From Lachnoclostridium sp. UBA1308 (GTDB lineage Bacteria; Bacillota; Clostridia; Lachnospirales; Lachnospiraceae): a stretch of 64,000 nt of DNA. Location: positions 138,860 through 202,859 of the forward strand of contig DBTU01000047.1 of the NCBI GenBank assembly GCA_002307215.1, given 5' to 3'. Below the pieces are notes generated by a model. It ran no database searches. It saw only the letters and a program-made list of their open reading frames with translations, and was not told where the DNA came from. How positions within the stretch are numbered: the stretch's first letter is position 1; each line of letters begins with the position of its first letter. Of this stretch, positions 1 through 8,218 are shown one piece after another. Both the position numbers and the translations under genes were made by a program.

Positions 1-77
1 TTGGTCACATTTGTATTAAATACTCCCTGAATACTCATCAAAGCTCCAGAAACAATAGCAATAAGAAAACCCCACAT
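1..77 (-). CDS. DMT-family (YdcZ/DUF606-like) transporter, 5' end only
   Basis: The first 25 codons of a minus-strand gene run off the left edge of the window. The translation starts MWGFLIAIVSGALMSIQGVF, a hydrophobic first membrane segment with the G-A-L-x-x-x-Q pattern common at the start of YdcZ/DUF606 drug/metabolite transporters. The start is ATG at 77. A purine-rich AAAGG and a closer GGTG lie upstream. Family assignment rests on 25 residues only, so it is tentative. Confidence 0.5.
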   Translation of the reverse strand, partial: MWGFLIAIVSGALMSIQGVFNTNVT

Positions 78-296
78 GGAAACACCAAACCTTTCTTCTT
101 AACATACCTACTGTTCTTAACATAACCTATTTCTATTTTCACTATTCAGCTTAAATGCCAATAAAAATATTTTTACAAGTTTAAGCTATTTATGGTATAG
201 TTTTCTTAAGAATCAATATATGTAAACTACAAGTGCTATATCATTGGTACAGATCAGCCTAGCAAGTATAATAAAAAATCCGGGGGATATCATATC

Positions 297-845
297 ATGT
301 TTACCGTAAAAAGAATCAAGAAGTTTATAGAAATACTGTTACCTATCATTTTATTGATATTGATTGATCAGGTAATAAAAATCTATATTGCAGAAAAGTT
401 AATGCAAAAGAATTTTTATTTTGTTAATAATATTCTTGGCTTCAAACCATATAAAAACATTGAATACTCCTGGTTAAATAGTGTTTTTAATCTAAAAATC
501 GGTTTATTCACACATATCGTTGTTGTAATCATTCTATTGTTAGCTACTGTTGTAATTTACGATTTTATGGCAAGTATGAAGGTGATTAGCCTACTTGAAA
601 AATGGTTATTTATGTTTTTATTTGCCGGAATACTCTGCTCCTTTCTTGATAAAATATTTTGGGGTGGTAGTCTGGATTATATTTGGCTGAAGCATTTTTT
701 TATATTTGATCTGAAGGATATTTACCTTTCAATATTTGAAATAATTACATTATTATGCTTAATCTTTAATTACAAAAAAATAAGGAATTATAATGAAAAG
801 AAATTATATGCCGATTTTAAGAATTACATCCAAACCAGACATTAA
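297..845 (+). CDS. Divergent signal peptidase II (LspA-like)
   Basis: This 182-residue integral membrane protein has about four hydrophobic segments. The first carries D24-Q25 and K28 (LIDQVIK), the conserved opening of prolipoprotein signal peptidases. The two catalytic aspartates of the family appear to be D118 in LCSFLDKIF (usual form N-x-x-D-R) and D141 in FDLKDIYLS (usual form F-N-x-A-D). The asparagine and arginine around the dyad are replaced by S115, K119 and D138, so this is a distant paralogue rather than a housekeeping lspA. Family members remove the signal peptide of lipoproteins in the membrane after diacylglycerol attachment. A GGGGGA ribosome site precedes the ATG. The gene stands alone and faces argD across a shared terminator. 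Confidence 0.6.
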   Translation: MFTVKRIKKFIEILLPIILLILIDQVIKIYIAEKLMQKNFYFVNNILGFKPYKNIEYSWLNSVFNLKIGLFTHIVVVIILLLATVVIYDFMASMKVISLLEKWLFMFLFAGILCSFLDKIFWGGSLDYIWLKHFFIFDLKDIYLSIFEIITLLCLIFNYKKIRNYNEKKLYADFKNYIQTRH

Positions 846-872
846 TCAAGTAAGTTACTACTTCGACTGTAC

Positions 873-946
873 AACAAAAGAGGCTATTCCAAATCGGTGC
901 GATATGCCAGCTTATCACAGACCAAGATGGAACAGCCTCTTTTGTT
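873..946. terminator. Bidirectional terminator between lspA-like gene and argD
   Basis: An 18-base arm AACAAAAGAGGCTATTCC at 873-890 pairs almost perfectly with 929-946, leaving a loop of about 38 bases. A-runs and T-runs flank the stem on both strands, so it can end both convergent transcripts. Confidence 0.8.
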
Positions 947-951
947 ATAGA

Positions 952-2142
952 TTATTTCATTTCAATAAGACACTGATCAAGAATTTTGATCATTTCATCT
1001 ACATCCTTCTTTGTTATAATCAATGGTGGCACAAAGCGGATGACATTCGCCCCGGCAGCAATTAGGATTAAACCGCGCTCCATGATCTTTGGAACCAAAT
1101 CCTTAACCGGTATCGTAAACTCCAATCCCTGCATAAGGCCCAGACCACGGCGTTCCTTGATTATGTCATGTTTTTGTACCAGCTCCTCCAGTTTAACTGT
1201 CAGATATGCTCCGACTGCATTTACGTTATCTAGGATTTTCTCGCTTTCAAAGAGATCAAACACCTTACTCACAGCGGCAGTAACAAAGGGATTGCCTCCG
1301 TAGGTAGTTCCGTGATCCCCCGGTTCAAAAGCTTGTGCTACCTTTTGTGTCGCTGCAAAGGCACCGACAGGAACGCCGCAGCCAAGTGCTTTTGCAGCAG
1401 TAACGATATCGGGCTTAATACCGAACTGTTCGTAGGCAAACATCGTTCCGGTTCGTCCCATACCGCATTGAATCTCATCCAAAATGAGAATGATATCCTT
1501 CTCATCGCAGAGTTTTCTTACTCCTTGAAGGAATTCTTTGTTAGCGGGGTACAAACCGCCTTCTCCCTGCACTGTTTCTAAAATCACTGCGCAAGTATTT
1601 TCCTGAATTAATTTCTTTACACTTTCAAGATCATTAAAGTCGGCAAATACGACTCCGCCGATTAAGGGTTCGAAAGCATCGCGGTATTTCTTCGTACCGG
1701 TTATGCTAAGTGCACCCATACTGCGTCCATGGAAGGACTGATTCATGGAAATGATCTGACTGTTCGAGATACCATGCTTCTTATAATAATACTTTCTTGC
1801 CAGCTTGACAGCACCTTCAATTGCTTCAGTACCGCTGCTGGTAAAGAACACTTGATCCATTCCGGATGCTTTTTGCAACTTAACAGCCGCCTCCAGTGAG
1901 GGTATACTGTAAAACAAATTAGAGATATGAAGTACCTTATCTATCTGTGCTTTTAATGAATCGTTATATTCTTGATTGCCGTAACCCAAGGCAAAAACAG
2001 CAATTCCCGCTGCAAAGTCAAGATATTTCTTACCGTCTGTGTCATAAAGATACACACCTTCGCCATGATCAAATACAATTTTATAGCGGTTATAAGTATG
2101 CATCAGTACCTTTTCTGCTTCCTCTATATATTGCTGCATCAT
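952..2142 (-). CDS. argD: Acetylornithine aminotransferase
   Basis: This class III PLP aminotransferase of 396 residues converts N-acetylglutamate 5-semialdehyde to N2-acetylornithine in arginine synthesis. It has the GTEAIEGAVKLAR cofactor loop, the LDEIQCGMGRTG segment and the AAKALGCGVPVGAF region that holds the PLP lysine. Length fits the family. A longer frame opens with ATG at 2154, but that codon lies inside the GGAGG ribosome site. ATG at 2142 or 2139, 5 to 8 bases downstream of GGAGG, is the likely start. It is the last gene of a GNAT-argJ-argB-argD run. Confidence 0.95.
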   Translation of the reverse strand: MMQQYIEEAEKVLMHTYNRYKIVFDHGEGVYLYDTDGKKYLDFAAGIAVFALGYGNQEYNDSLKAQIDKVLHISNLFYSIPSLEAAVKLQKASGMDQVFFTSSGTEAIEGAVKLARKYYYKKHGISNSQIISMNQSFHGRSMGALSITGTKKYRDAFEPLIGGVVFADFNDLESVKKLIQENTCAVILETVQGEGGLYPANKEFLQGVRKLCDEKDIILILDEIQCGMGRTGTMFAYEQFGIKPDIVTAAKALGCGVPVGAFAATQKVAQAFEPGDHGTTYGGNPFVTAAVSKVFDLFESEKILDNVNAVGAYLTVKLEELVQKHDIIKERRGLGLMQGLEFTIPVKDLVPKIMERGLILIAAGANVIRFVPPLIITKKDVDEMIKILDQCLIEMK

Positions 2143-2178
2143 TGATACCTCCATTTAAAGAATAATAGTTCATTATAT

Positions 2179-3081
2179 TTACAAAGAATCTGCTTCATTT
2201 TCAAATATGCTTGCTTTATCGATAATGGCAGTTCCGATACCCTTATTGGTAAAAAATTCAAGCAGTAGGCAGTGTTCAATTCTTCCATCCAGAATATGTA
2301 CTCTGGACACGCCATTTCTTACCGCATCGATACAGTTCTTCAGCTTTGGGAGCATTCCCCCTCCGATATACCCGCTGTCAAGAAGTTCATCCGCCCTGTC
2401 AAGTGTCAATACAGATATTAAGCTGTCTTTATCCTTGGGATCCGCATAAACTCCCTCGATATCTGTCAAAAATACCAGTTTCTCTGCTCCGATTGCCGTA
2501 GCCACCGCACAGGCCACATCATCTGCATTGATATTATAATTCTGATATTCATCATCAATGCCAATCGGAGCAATGACCGGAACAAAATTATTGGCTATCA
2601 GTGTATTAATAAGATCTGTATTCACCTCTTTTATATTTCCGACAAAGCCGATATCCTGACCGTTCACAGTCCTCTTCTCAACCTTTAGGGTACTTCCATC
2701 CTTGCCGCTGATACCAACTGCCTTGACGCCCAGCTTTTCTACCATCTGAACAAGGTTTTTATTCACCTTCCCAAGTACCATTTCCGCAACTTCCATTGTC
2801 TGCTCATCCGTTACACGAAGGCCTTCCACGAATACAGAATCATGTCCCAGCAGTCCGAGCCATTTTGTAATTTCCTTGCCGCCGCCGTGTACAATGATCG
2901 GCTGCATACCGACAAGCTTAAGCAGCGCAACATCCTTTATTACATTCAGCTGAAGATTCTCGTCAAGCATTGCACTTCCACCGTATTTTACGACAACCTT
3001 CTTATTATTGAATTTCTGTATATAGGGAAGCGCCTCAATCAGCATCTGCGCCTTCAACATTATTTGATCCATATGTTCCAT
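2179..3081 (-). CDS. argB: Acetylglutamate kinase
   Basis: This amino-acid kinase fold enzyme of about 300 residues phosphorylates N-acetylglutamate, the second step of arginine synthesis. The N-terminal VVVKYGGSAM lysine motif, the IIVHGGGKEI glycine loop and the NADDVACAVATAIGAEKL nucleotide region are all present. ATG codons occur at 3090, 3081 and 3072. The first overlaps the AAAGG ribosome site, so 3081 fits spacing best. argD follows after 36 bases. In many bacteria of this type ArgB is the arginine-inhibited step, but the sequence alone does not show whether this one is. Confidence 0.95.
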   Translation of the reverse strand: MEHMDQIMLKAQMLIEALPYIQKFNNKKVVVKYGGSAMLDENLQLNVIKDVALLKLVGMQPIIVHGGGKEITKWLGLLGHDSVFVEGLRVTDEQTMEVAEMVLGKVNKNLVQMVEKLGVKAVGISGKDGSTLKVEKRTVNGQDIGFVGNIKEVNTDLINTLIANNFVPVIAPIGIDDEYQNYNINADDVACAVATAIGAEKLVFLTDIEGVYADPKDKDSLISVLTLDRADELLDSGYIGGGMLPKLKNCIDAVRNGVSRVHILDGRIEHCLLLEFFTNKGIGTAIIDKASIFENEADSL

Positions 3082-3165
3082 GCTATTCATCCTTTCGATA
3101 TCAACAAAATATATGTGGGTGGTATAAGGAGCTGCTGTCGTACCGGTAACAATACAAGTAGCTTG

Positions 3166-4386
3166 TTAAGAGCGGTAATCGGCATTGATTTTTACATAGT
3201 CATAGGATAGATCGCAGCCCCATGCGGTTGCAGAAGCCTTGCCGGCTTTTAAGTCCGCTGTTGCCTTCACTTCTTTACCGGAAAGAATACTAGTAGCAAT
3301 CTCTTCGCTGTAATCAGTTGCCATGCCGTTCTCCACAAGTTTCAACTTCCCATCCGGACTTTCAATATAAAGGTCCACATGATCGGGATCAAAGTTTACG
3401 CCGGCATATCCCATTGCGCAAAGGATTCGGCCCCAGTTAGCATCATTACCAAATATTGCTGTCTTTACAAGACTGGAGGTAATGATGGATTTACTGAGGA
3501 TCACTGCTTCCTCCTCAGTCTCCGCTCCGATTACCTGCATCTCAAATAGCTTGGTTGCTCCTTCGCCGTCTGCAGCCATCTTCTTGGCAAGATCGGTGGT
3601 CACGATATTTAATGCCTTACAAAAGCTTTCATAATTTTCATTCTTTTCTGTAATTGCCTTATTGCCTGCTAATCCATTTGCGAGTAACAATAAGGAATCA
3701 TTGGTTGATGTATCACGATCAACGCTGATCATGTTAAAGGATTTCTTAACATCGGCACTCAACGCTTCTTGAAGCAGTTCTTTACTGATTGCCAGATCAG
3801 TCGTTACCACTCCGAGCATGGTTGCCATATTCGGATGTATCATACCTGAGCCCTTAGCCATCCCGCCAAGTTTCACTTCCTTGCCGTCTATTACAAAGCT
3901 CACGGCACATTCCTTGGAATAAGTATCGGTGGTCATGATAGCTTGTGCTGCATTCGTACCGGCTTCGCTACCTTCTGTTAGTTCCCCTGCAAGAAGCTTT
4001 GCTCCTTCTATGATTACATCAATCGGCAGCTGTTTGCCGATGACACCTGTGGATGCGGTGTAAACTGCGTTCACAGTAATTTTCAGTGCCTCTGCAACCG
4101 CCTGTGCCATCTTTTCATTATTTTGATCACCCTCAACCCCGGTGCATGCGTTGGCAACTCCGCTGTTTAGCACAACTGCCTGAACATATTCACTTTCTTG
4201 GGTTATTATAATATCCCATTTTACAGGTGCAGCCTTCACCACATTGGTTGTAAAGGTTCCGGCCTGTGCTGCGGGAACAGTCGAATATACAAGTGCCATA
4301 TCTTTTCTCTTCTTCTTTATTCCGGCATATACACCCGATGCCAAAAAGCCCTGTGCTGCTGTTACTCCACCATTAATTAACTTCAT
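3166..4386 (-). CDS. argJ: Bifunctional ornithine acetyltransferase / N-acetylglutamate synthase
   Basis: ArgJ transfers the acetyl group from acetylornithine to glutamate, which makes the arginine pathway cyclic, and may also make acetylglutamate from acetyl-CoA. The diagnostic stretch AKGSGMIHPNMATML is present, and the precursor self-cleaves before the threonine of ATML to give two subunits. Length is 406 residues from ATG 4386, which follows GGAGG by 8 bases. A frame from 4401 begins inside that ribosome site and is not used here. About 85 bases separate it from argB. argC, argF and argH are not in the window. Confidence 0.95.
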   Translation of the reverse strand: MKLINGGVTAAQGFLASGVYAGIKKKRKDMALVYSTVPAAQAGTFTTNVVKAAPVKWDIIITQESEYVQAVVLNSGVANACTGVEGDQNNEKMAQAVAEALKITVNAVYTASTGVIGKQLPIDVIIEGAKLLAGELTEGSEAGTNAAQAIMTTDTYSKECAVSFVIDGKEVKLGGMAKGSGMIHPNMATMLGVVTTDLAISKELLQEALSADVKKSFNMISVDRDTSTNDSLLLLANGLAGNKAITEKNENYESFCKALNIVTTDLAKKMAADGEGATKLFEMQVIGAETEEEAVILSKSIITSSLVKTAIFGNDANWGRILCAMGYAGVNFDPDHVDLYIESPDGKLKLVENGMATDYSEEIATSILSGKEVKATADLKAGKASATAWGCDLSYDYVKINADYRS

Positions 4387-4443
4387 TTCTCTTACCTCCA
4401 TATGTTAACGGATTTTCCGTAATTTATCAAAAATGTTGCATTA

Positions 4444-4872
4444 TTATCCATTTGCTTCATCGATAACAACGTTGTAAATATTTAAATCTTCCCGTAACGT
4501 CCATCCCATAGAACTCCAAAATTGATTACCCTGATTATTGTGTCTTAAGCAGAACAAACTAATCCTTGCTATCCCTTCTGCCTTCATCGCGGTAATCGCA
4601 TATTTCACAAGTTCTCTGCCAATGGACTTATGTCTGTGCATTTCCTCCACACAGGTATGATACAGATATCCCCGCCTGCCGTCATGTCCGGTAAGTATAG
4701 TTCCAACGATTTTACCATTCTCTACAGCAACAAAATTCGTCGAAGGATTTCTATGCAGAAATCTCTCTATCACTTCTTTGGAATCATCGCTCTCTCTTAC
4801 TCCGACACCCGGCGTACTCTTCCATAACGTATAAGCTTCTTCATAATCCTCTGATGTAAAAAGACGTATCAT
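4444..4872 (-). CDS. GNAT N-acetyltransferase at the head of the arg genes
   Basis: A 142-residue single-domain GNAT protein. The acetyl-CoA binding segment is HRHKSIGRELVKYAI (Q/R-x-x-G-x-G/A type), preceded by the beta strand GYLYHTCVEE and followed by the SLFCLRHNNQGNQFWSSMGW end motif. The substrate is not evident. It lies only 57 bases before argJ on the same strand and its promoter is the first one upstream of the cluster, so it is probably co-transcribed with argJBD. A role in making acetylglutamate is possible, but its sequence resembles general GNATs rather than ArgA, so that remains speculation. Confidence 0.8.
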   Translation of the reverse strand: MIRLFTSEDYEEAYTLWKSTPGVGVRESDDSKEVIERFLHRNPSTNFVAVENGKIVGTILTGHDGRRGYLYHTCVEEMHRHKSIGRELVKYAITAMKAEGIARISLFCLRHNNQGNQFWSSMGWTLREDLNIYNVVIDEANG

Positions 4873-4934
4873 GAAATCTCACCTCCGAAACAACCTGTTA
4901 ATTTTATCATTCTATACATCGCTCCAAAAATAAT

Positions 4935-4971
4935 ATTTCATAATTATACATCAAAACTTAATTTTATGCAA
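4935..4971 (-). promoter_or_regulatory. Promoter of GNAT-argJBD with an ARG-box-like site
   Basis: On the minus strand TTGCAT (4966-4971) and TATAAT (4943-4948) are 17 bases apart. The -10 box lies inside TGTATAATTATGAA (4937-4950), which matches the core of the ARG box consensus TGNATWWWWATNCA at all but one fixed position. An ArgR dimer bound here would cover the -10 box. The site is AT-rich, so chance matching is a real risk. Confidence 0.5.
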
Positions 4972-4974
4972 TAC

Positions 4975-5586
4975 CTATTTTAACTTTTTTATATCAATTC
5001 CCTTCCGTAACAGAGCCTGGTAGATATGTGCGATGGGGAACCCCACCACATTATAATAATCACCTACAATCTCCTTAATGTATAGTCCGAATATTCCTTG
5101 TATCGCATAAGCTCCTGCCTTATCCATGGGTTCGCCTGTTGCGATATACTCCATAATCTGCTCCCTTGACAAAGGGTATACGGATACTCTTGTGCATACC
5201 GCAAAGGAAAGCTCCTCTTCCTTACCGGTTTTATCTTTGATAAGTATACTGACACCGGTATAGACCTCATGAATCTCATCGGAAAGCATAGCAAGCATTC
5301 TGGCCGCATCCTCTTCATCCTTGGGTTTACCAAGTGCATGTTCTTTGTAAAATACCATGGTATCCGCACCGATTATGAGCTGTTCCTCGTTCCTTACGGC
5401 TTTTCCTGCAAGGAGGCCTGCAGCCTCCTGAGTCTTTAATGTAGCTAGTGCTTGTACCAAATCTGAGGGGATCTTTTCCTCCGATACTTCCTCCACATTA
5501 CCGGTCACGACTTGAAAGGGAATACCCATTTGATTCATTATTTCCTTACGCCTCGGTGATCCTGACGCTAATATTATCCGATACAT
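4975..5586 (-). CDS. maf: Maf-family nucleotide pyrophosphatase
   Basis: Maf proteins hydrolyse non-canonical or modified nucleoside triphosphates (often dTTP/UTP or methylated forms) to the monophosphate. The N-terminal signature ILASGSPRRKEI, the acidic VEEVSEEK segment and IIGADTMVFYKEHALGKP are present, with the DKAGAYAIQG motif towards the end. Length from ATG 5586 is 203 residues, normal for the family. AAAGGA lies 9 bases upstream of that ATG, while a frame from 5634 would add an unconserved extension. The gene reads towards the promoter of the arg cluster and ends just before it. Confidence 0.9.
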   Translation of the reverse strand: MYRIILASGSPRRKEIMNQMGIPFQVVTGNVEEVSEEKIPSDLVQALATLKTQEAAGLLAGKAVRNEEQLIIGADTMVFYKEHALGKPKDEEDAARMLAMLSDEIHEVYTGVSILIKDKTGKEEELSFAVCTRVSVYPLSREQIMEYIATGEPMDKAGAYAIQGIFGLYIKEIVGDYYNVVGFPIAHIYQALLRKGIDIKKLK

Positions 5587-5657
5587 GACGCTACATCCTT
5601 TCTTTCCACATAACTTTAAACCTATTATAAACAAATATCATGATATGTAAAGGATTT

Positions 5658-5673
5658 GTGACTATTCAGTCAC
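5658..5673. repeat. Small hairpin GTGACT-ATTC-AGTCAC
   Basis: A perfect 6-base inverted repeat with a 4-base loop lies immediately left of the palindromic element at 5684-5853. It has no U-run, so it is not an obvious terminator. Confidence 0.5.
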
Positions 5674-5683
5674 TGCGGTTCTT

Positions 5684-5853
5684 GTTACTATTCACAGCCC
5701 AGCCATAGATGTTGATATGATTTCGACAAATGTCTCCGAAGCGGAGCCGCTCCCGCTTAGTTGCATTACGCAGTTCGTATGCAAATACTCCTTTTCGGAA
5801 ATCATTTGTCGAAATCATAATGCCTAATTCCTGACTGGGCTGTGAATAGTAAC
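5684..5853. repeat. Palindromic MITE-like element, copy A
   Basis: A 170-bp non-coding element is bounded by perfect 19-bp inverted ends, GTTACTATTCACAGCCCAG at 5684-5702 and its complement at 5835-5853. A second inverted pair lies inside, ATGATTTCGACAAATG at 5717-5732 and its complement at 5803-5818. The centre holds further self-complementary stretches (AAGCGG/CCGCTT, TCCGAA/TTCGGA). The whole can fold into one long branched hairpin. No open frame of note is present. Diverged relatives occur at 30.8 and 63.9 kb. Confidence 0.8.
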
Positions 5854-5892
5854 CGGTTCTTTCTTATTTGATATCATAATAATAAATCTATA

Positions 5893-5921
5893 TTGAACTT
5901 ATGTCTTGTCTTATATATAAT
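5893..5921 (+). promoter_or_regulatory. Probable argG promoter
   Basis: TTGAAC (5893-5898) and TATAAT (5916-5921) are separated by 17 bases and point towards argG. This implies a leader of roughly 225 bases before the start codon. Confidence 0.6.
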
Positions 5922-5996
5922 AGGTAATAACTGCATAGACTATTTTCGTAATCTATACTGATTTCTATATTTTATCAGCTTTATTTGAAGACGATT

Positions 5997-6046
5997 TATG
6001 TATTTTTATGCTTTTATTTATTTTTACTATTGCATAATAATAAAAT
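5997..6046 (+). promoter_or_regulatory. Two ARG-box-like sites in the argG leader
   Basis: TATGTATTTTTATGCTTT (5997-6014) fits TNTGNATWWWWATNCANA with one mismatch before the last base. ATTGCATAATAATAAAAT (6029-6046) fits with three mismatches. ArgR hexamers normally use paired boxes about two to three turns apart, which is the arrangement seen. The DNA here is very AT-rich, so the call is tentative. No argR gene is in the window. Confidence 0.4.
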
Positions 6047-6154
6047 ATGTTGTATATTTAAACACATATTAAATTCAGTATCATCCGCTCATATCGATGG
6101 TTCTAAGAAATGAAGGAATGAATATGCCGAAGCTACGGCAGAATGGAGGACATT

Positions 6155-7366
6155 ATGAAAGAAAAAGTTATTCTCGCTTATTCCGGTGGTCTTGATACTA
6201 CCGCTATCATCCCCTGGTTAAAGGAAAATTATGATTATGATGTTGTATGTGTGTGCATCGATGTCGGTCAGGGCAATGAGCTCGACGGCTTGGAGGAAAG
6301 AGCGAAGCTTTCCGGTGCAACAAAATTATATATTGAGGATGTTGTAGACGAATTCGTTAATGATTATGTTATGCCCTGCGTAAAAGCGAATGCAGTTTAT
6401 GAAAATAAATATCTGCTTGGAACCTCCATGGCAAGACCGGTCATCGCAAAGAGACTTGTTGAAATCGCAAGAAAAGAAGGCGCAACCGCTATCTGTCACG
6501 GAGCTACCGGTAAAGGAAATGATCAGGTACGTTTTGAATTGACGATAAAGGCACTTGCTCCTGATTTAAAGATCATCGCTCCCTGGAGAATCTGGACGAT
6601 GTCCTCCCGTGAAGAAGAAATCGAATACTGTGATAAACACGGTATCCATCTTCCCTTCTCCTCCGATAACAGCTACTCCCGTGACCGCAATCTCTGGCAC
6701 ATCAGCCATGAGGGACTTGAGCTTGAGTCTCCGGGAAATGCTCCGAATTATGACCATCTGTTAGTGCTCGGCGTATCTCCCGAGAAGGCTCCTGACGAAG
6801 GTGCTACCTTAAGCTTATCCTTTGAACAGGGTATCCCTACTGCACTTAACGGTAAGAAGATGTCTGCAACCGAAATCATCAAGGAATTAAACGAACTGGG
6901 CGGGAAGCATGGTATCGGCATCGTAGATATTGTAGAAAACCGTGTCGTTGGTATGAAATCCCGAGGCGTATATGAAACTCCCGGCGGAACCATCTTAATG
7001 GAAGCACATATGCAGATAGAGGAGCTGATCCTAGACCGTTCTACACTGACTGCAAAGAAGGAAGTGGCTAACCGTTTTGCAGATATTGTATACGAAGGCA
7101 AATGGTTTACACCGCTCCGTGAAGCTTATCAGGCATTTATTGATGTAACCCAGCAATATGTAACCGGCGAAGCAAAACTCAAGCTGTACAAAGGAAATAT
7201 CATTAAGCAAGGAACCACCTCTCCTTATTCCTTATATAATGAAAGCATCGCATCCTTCACAACCGGGGAGCTCTATAACCATCATGATGCGGAAGGCTTT
7301 ATCAACCTCTTCGGATTATCCCTAAAGGTTCGTGCCATGAAGATGGCTTCACTGGACCTGGAATAA
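6155..7366 (+). CDS. argG: Argininosuccinate synthase
   Basis: This 403-residue enzyme joins citrulline and aspartate with ATP to argininosuccinate. The N-terminal PP-loop AYSGGLDTT, the GATGKGNDQVRFE segment and SRDRNLWHISHEG are the expected ATP and substrate motifs. The start is ATG 6155, 6 bases after GGAGG. A frame from 6143 includes the ribosome site itself. argH does not follow, since the gene ends in a strong hairpin terminator. Confidence 0.96.
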   Translation: MKEKVILAYSGGLDTTAIIPWLKENYDYDVVCVCIDVGQGNELDGLEERAKLSGATKLYIEDVVDEFVNDYVMPCVKANAVYENKYLLGTSMARPVIAKRLVEIARKEGATAICHGATGKGNDQVRFELTIKALAPDLKIIAPWRIWTMSSREEEIEYCDKHGIHLPFSSDNSYSRDRNLWHISHEGLELESPGNAPNYDHLLVLGVSPEKAPDEGATLSLSFEQGIPTALNGKKMSATEIIKELNELGGKHGIGIVDIVENRVVGMKSRGVYETPGGTILMEAHMQIEELILDRSTLTAKKEVANRFADIVYEGKWFTPLREAYQAFIDVTQQYVTGEAKLKLYKGNIIKQGTTSPYSLYNESIASFTTGELYNHHDAEGFINLFGLSLKVRAMKMASLDLE

Positions 7367-7391
7367 ATAACACAGGCACTTAGTCCGTAAC

Positions 7392-7477
7392 AAAGGGCTG
7401 CATAGAATGAAAAGTACAGGATTTTGACGAAACACATTTGTCAGTAATCCTGTACTTTTGCTTCTACGCAGCCCTTT
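7392..7477 (+). terminator. argG terminator with a long two-part stem
   Basis: AAAGGGCTGC at 7392-7401 pairs with GCAGCCCTTT at 7468-7477, and an inner stem pairs AAGTACAGGATT with AATCCTGTACTT. The 3' arm runs into TTTTCTG. Confidence 0.75.
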
Positions 7478-7519
7478 TCTGCTATACTGCTGTCCACTCA
7501 TTACAATTATATGTAGCTA

Positions 7520-7720
7520 TTATTTTAAATTAATTTTTCGAAGCAGTAACCAATCTAGTTCCATACAAAGCAGTGCTGTAATTGTGAAGCTTAGAAATGT
7601 ACTCTCAGGTCTACCCAAAGTCATATCAAAGAAAGCATTCAACGATTTCCCGCTCGCTCCATTTGTTGTATCATTTATCAAGGAAGAATAACGAAGCAAA
7701 AAATCGGTACACCTGAGCAA
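7520..7720 (-). pseudogene. Possible remnant of a membrane transporter subunit downstream of the GntR gene
   Basis: A 66-codon frame on the GntR strand ends in a hydrophobic segment followed by LLLRKINLK, a tail like those of ABC-2 type permeases. It has no convincing ribosome site. YtrA-type GntR genes are normally followed by an ABC ATPase and permease. None is here, so this may be what is left after a deletion. The sequence is too short to prove it and it may equally be a chance frame. Confidence 0.3.
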
Positions 7721-7738
7721 AGAACGATACGTGCAGCC

Positions 7739-8131
7739 TTATTTAGACGGTAGAATATTATTGCATTGTTTCAAACCTCTCTCTATCATAGTTTTGATTT
7801 CAGCTTCTGCCAGATTCAGACGTTTTGCTTCGGCAACAAGGCTTACAATGTAATTATCGAAGAACTGCTCTTTTCGCATATTCCTCAGTTGTTCTATGGC
7901 TCCGGGGGCTACAAACATACCGAGACCACGCTTCTTATATACAATACCACTATCCACTAGCAGGTTAATTCCTTTTAGAGCAGTTGCCGGATTAATCTTA
8001 TACTTCACAGCAAATTCGGTGATTGAAGGTATTTGGGTCTCTTCTTCAAAGGCCCCCGATAATATGGCGTCCTCAACCCCTTCTGCGATCTGTAGAAATA
8101 TTGCCTTATCGGAATTAAGATTAAGCTCCAT
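7739..8131 (-). CDS. GntR-family regulator, YtrA type
   Basis: A 130-residue regulator with an N-terminal winged helix (FLQIAEGVEDAILSGAFEEETQIPSITEFAVKY... region) and only a short C-terminal helical tail, which is the YtrA layout. Such proteins usually repress the ABC transporter operon they head. The start is ATG 8131 with AAAGGA 7 bases upstream; an earlier frame from 8167 is not supported by a ribosome site. The expected transporter genes are missing downstream, leaving this as an orphan. Its promoter and a 14-base palindrome upstream suggest that it regulates itself. Confidence 0.85.
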   Translation of the reverse strand: MELNLNSDKAIFLQIAEGVEDAILSGAFEEETQIPSITEFAVKYKINPATALKGINLLVDSGIVYKKRGLGMFVAPGAIEQLRNMRKEQFFDNYIVSLVAEAKRLNLAEAEIKTMIERGLKQCNNILPSK

Positions 8132-8158
8132 GGTTAATTCCTTTCTGTTGATTGGTTG

Positions 8159-8214
8159 GTTGCTCAAGCAACTAACTATGCAGATATAATACTACCTACT
8201 ATATACAATGTCAA
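8159..8214 (-). promoter_or_regulatory. Promoter and palindrome of the YtrA-type regulator
   Basis: TTGACA (8209-8214) and TATTAT (8186-8191) are 17 bases apart on the minus strand. The perfect palindrome GTTGCTCAAGCAAC (8159-8172) lies in the 5' leader between the promoter and the ribosome site, a plausible operator. Confidence 0.6.
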
Positions 8215-8218
8215 TACA

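Noticed and set aside
952..1581. Plus-strand open frames inside argD (986-1303, 1312-1581)
   Set aside because: They are antisense shadows of a conserved gene, with no ribosome sites.
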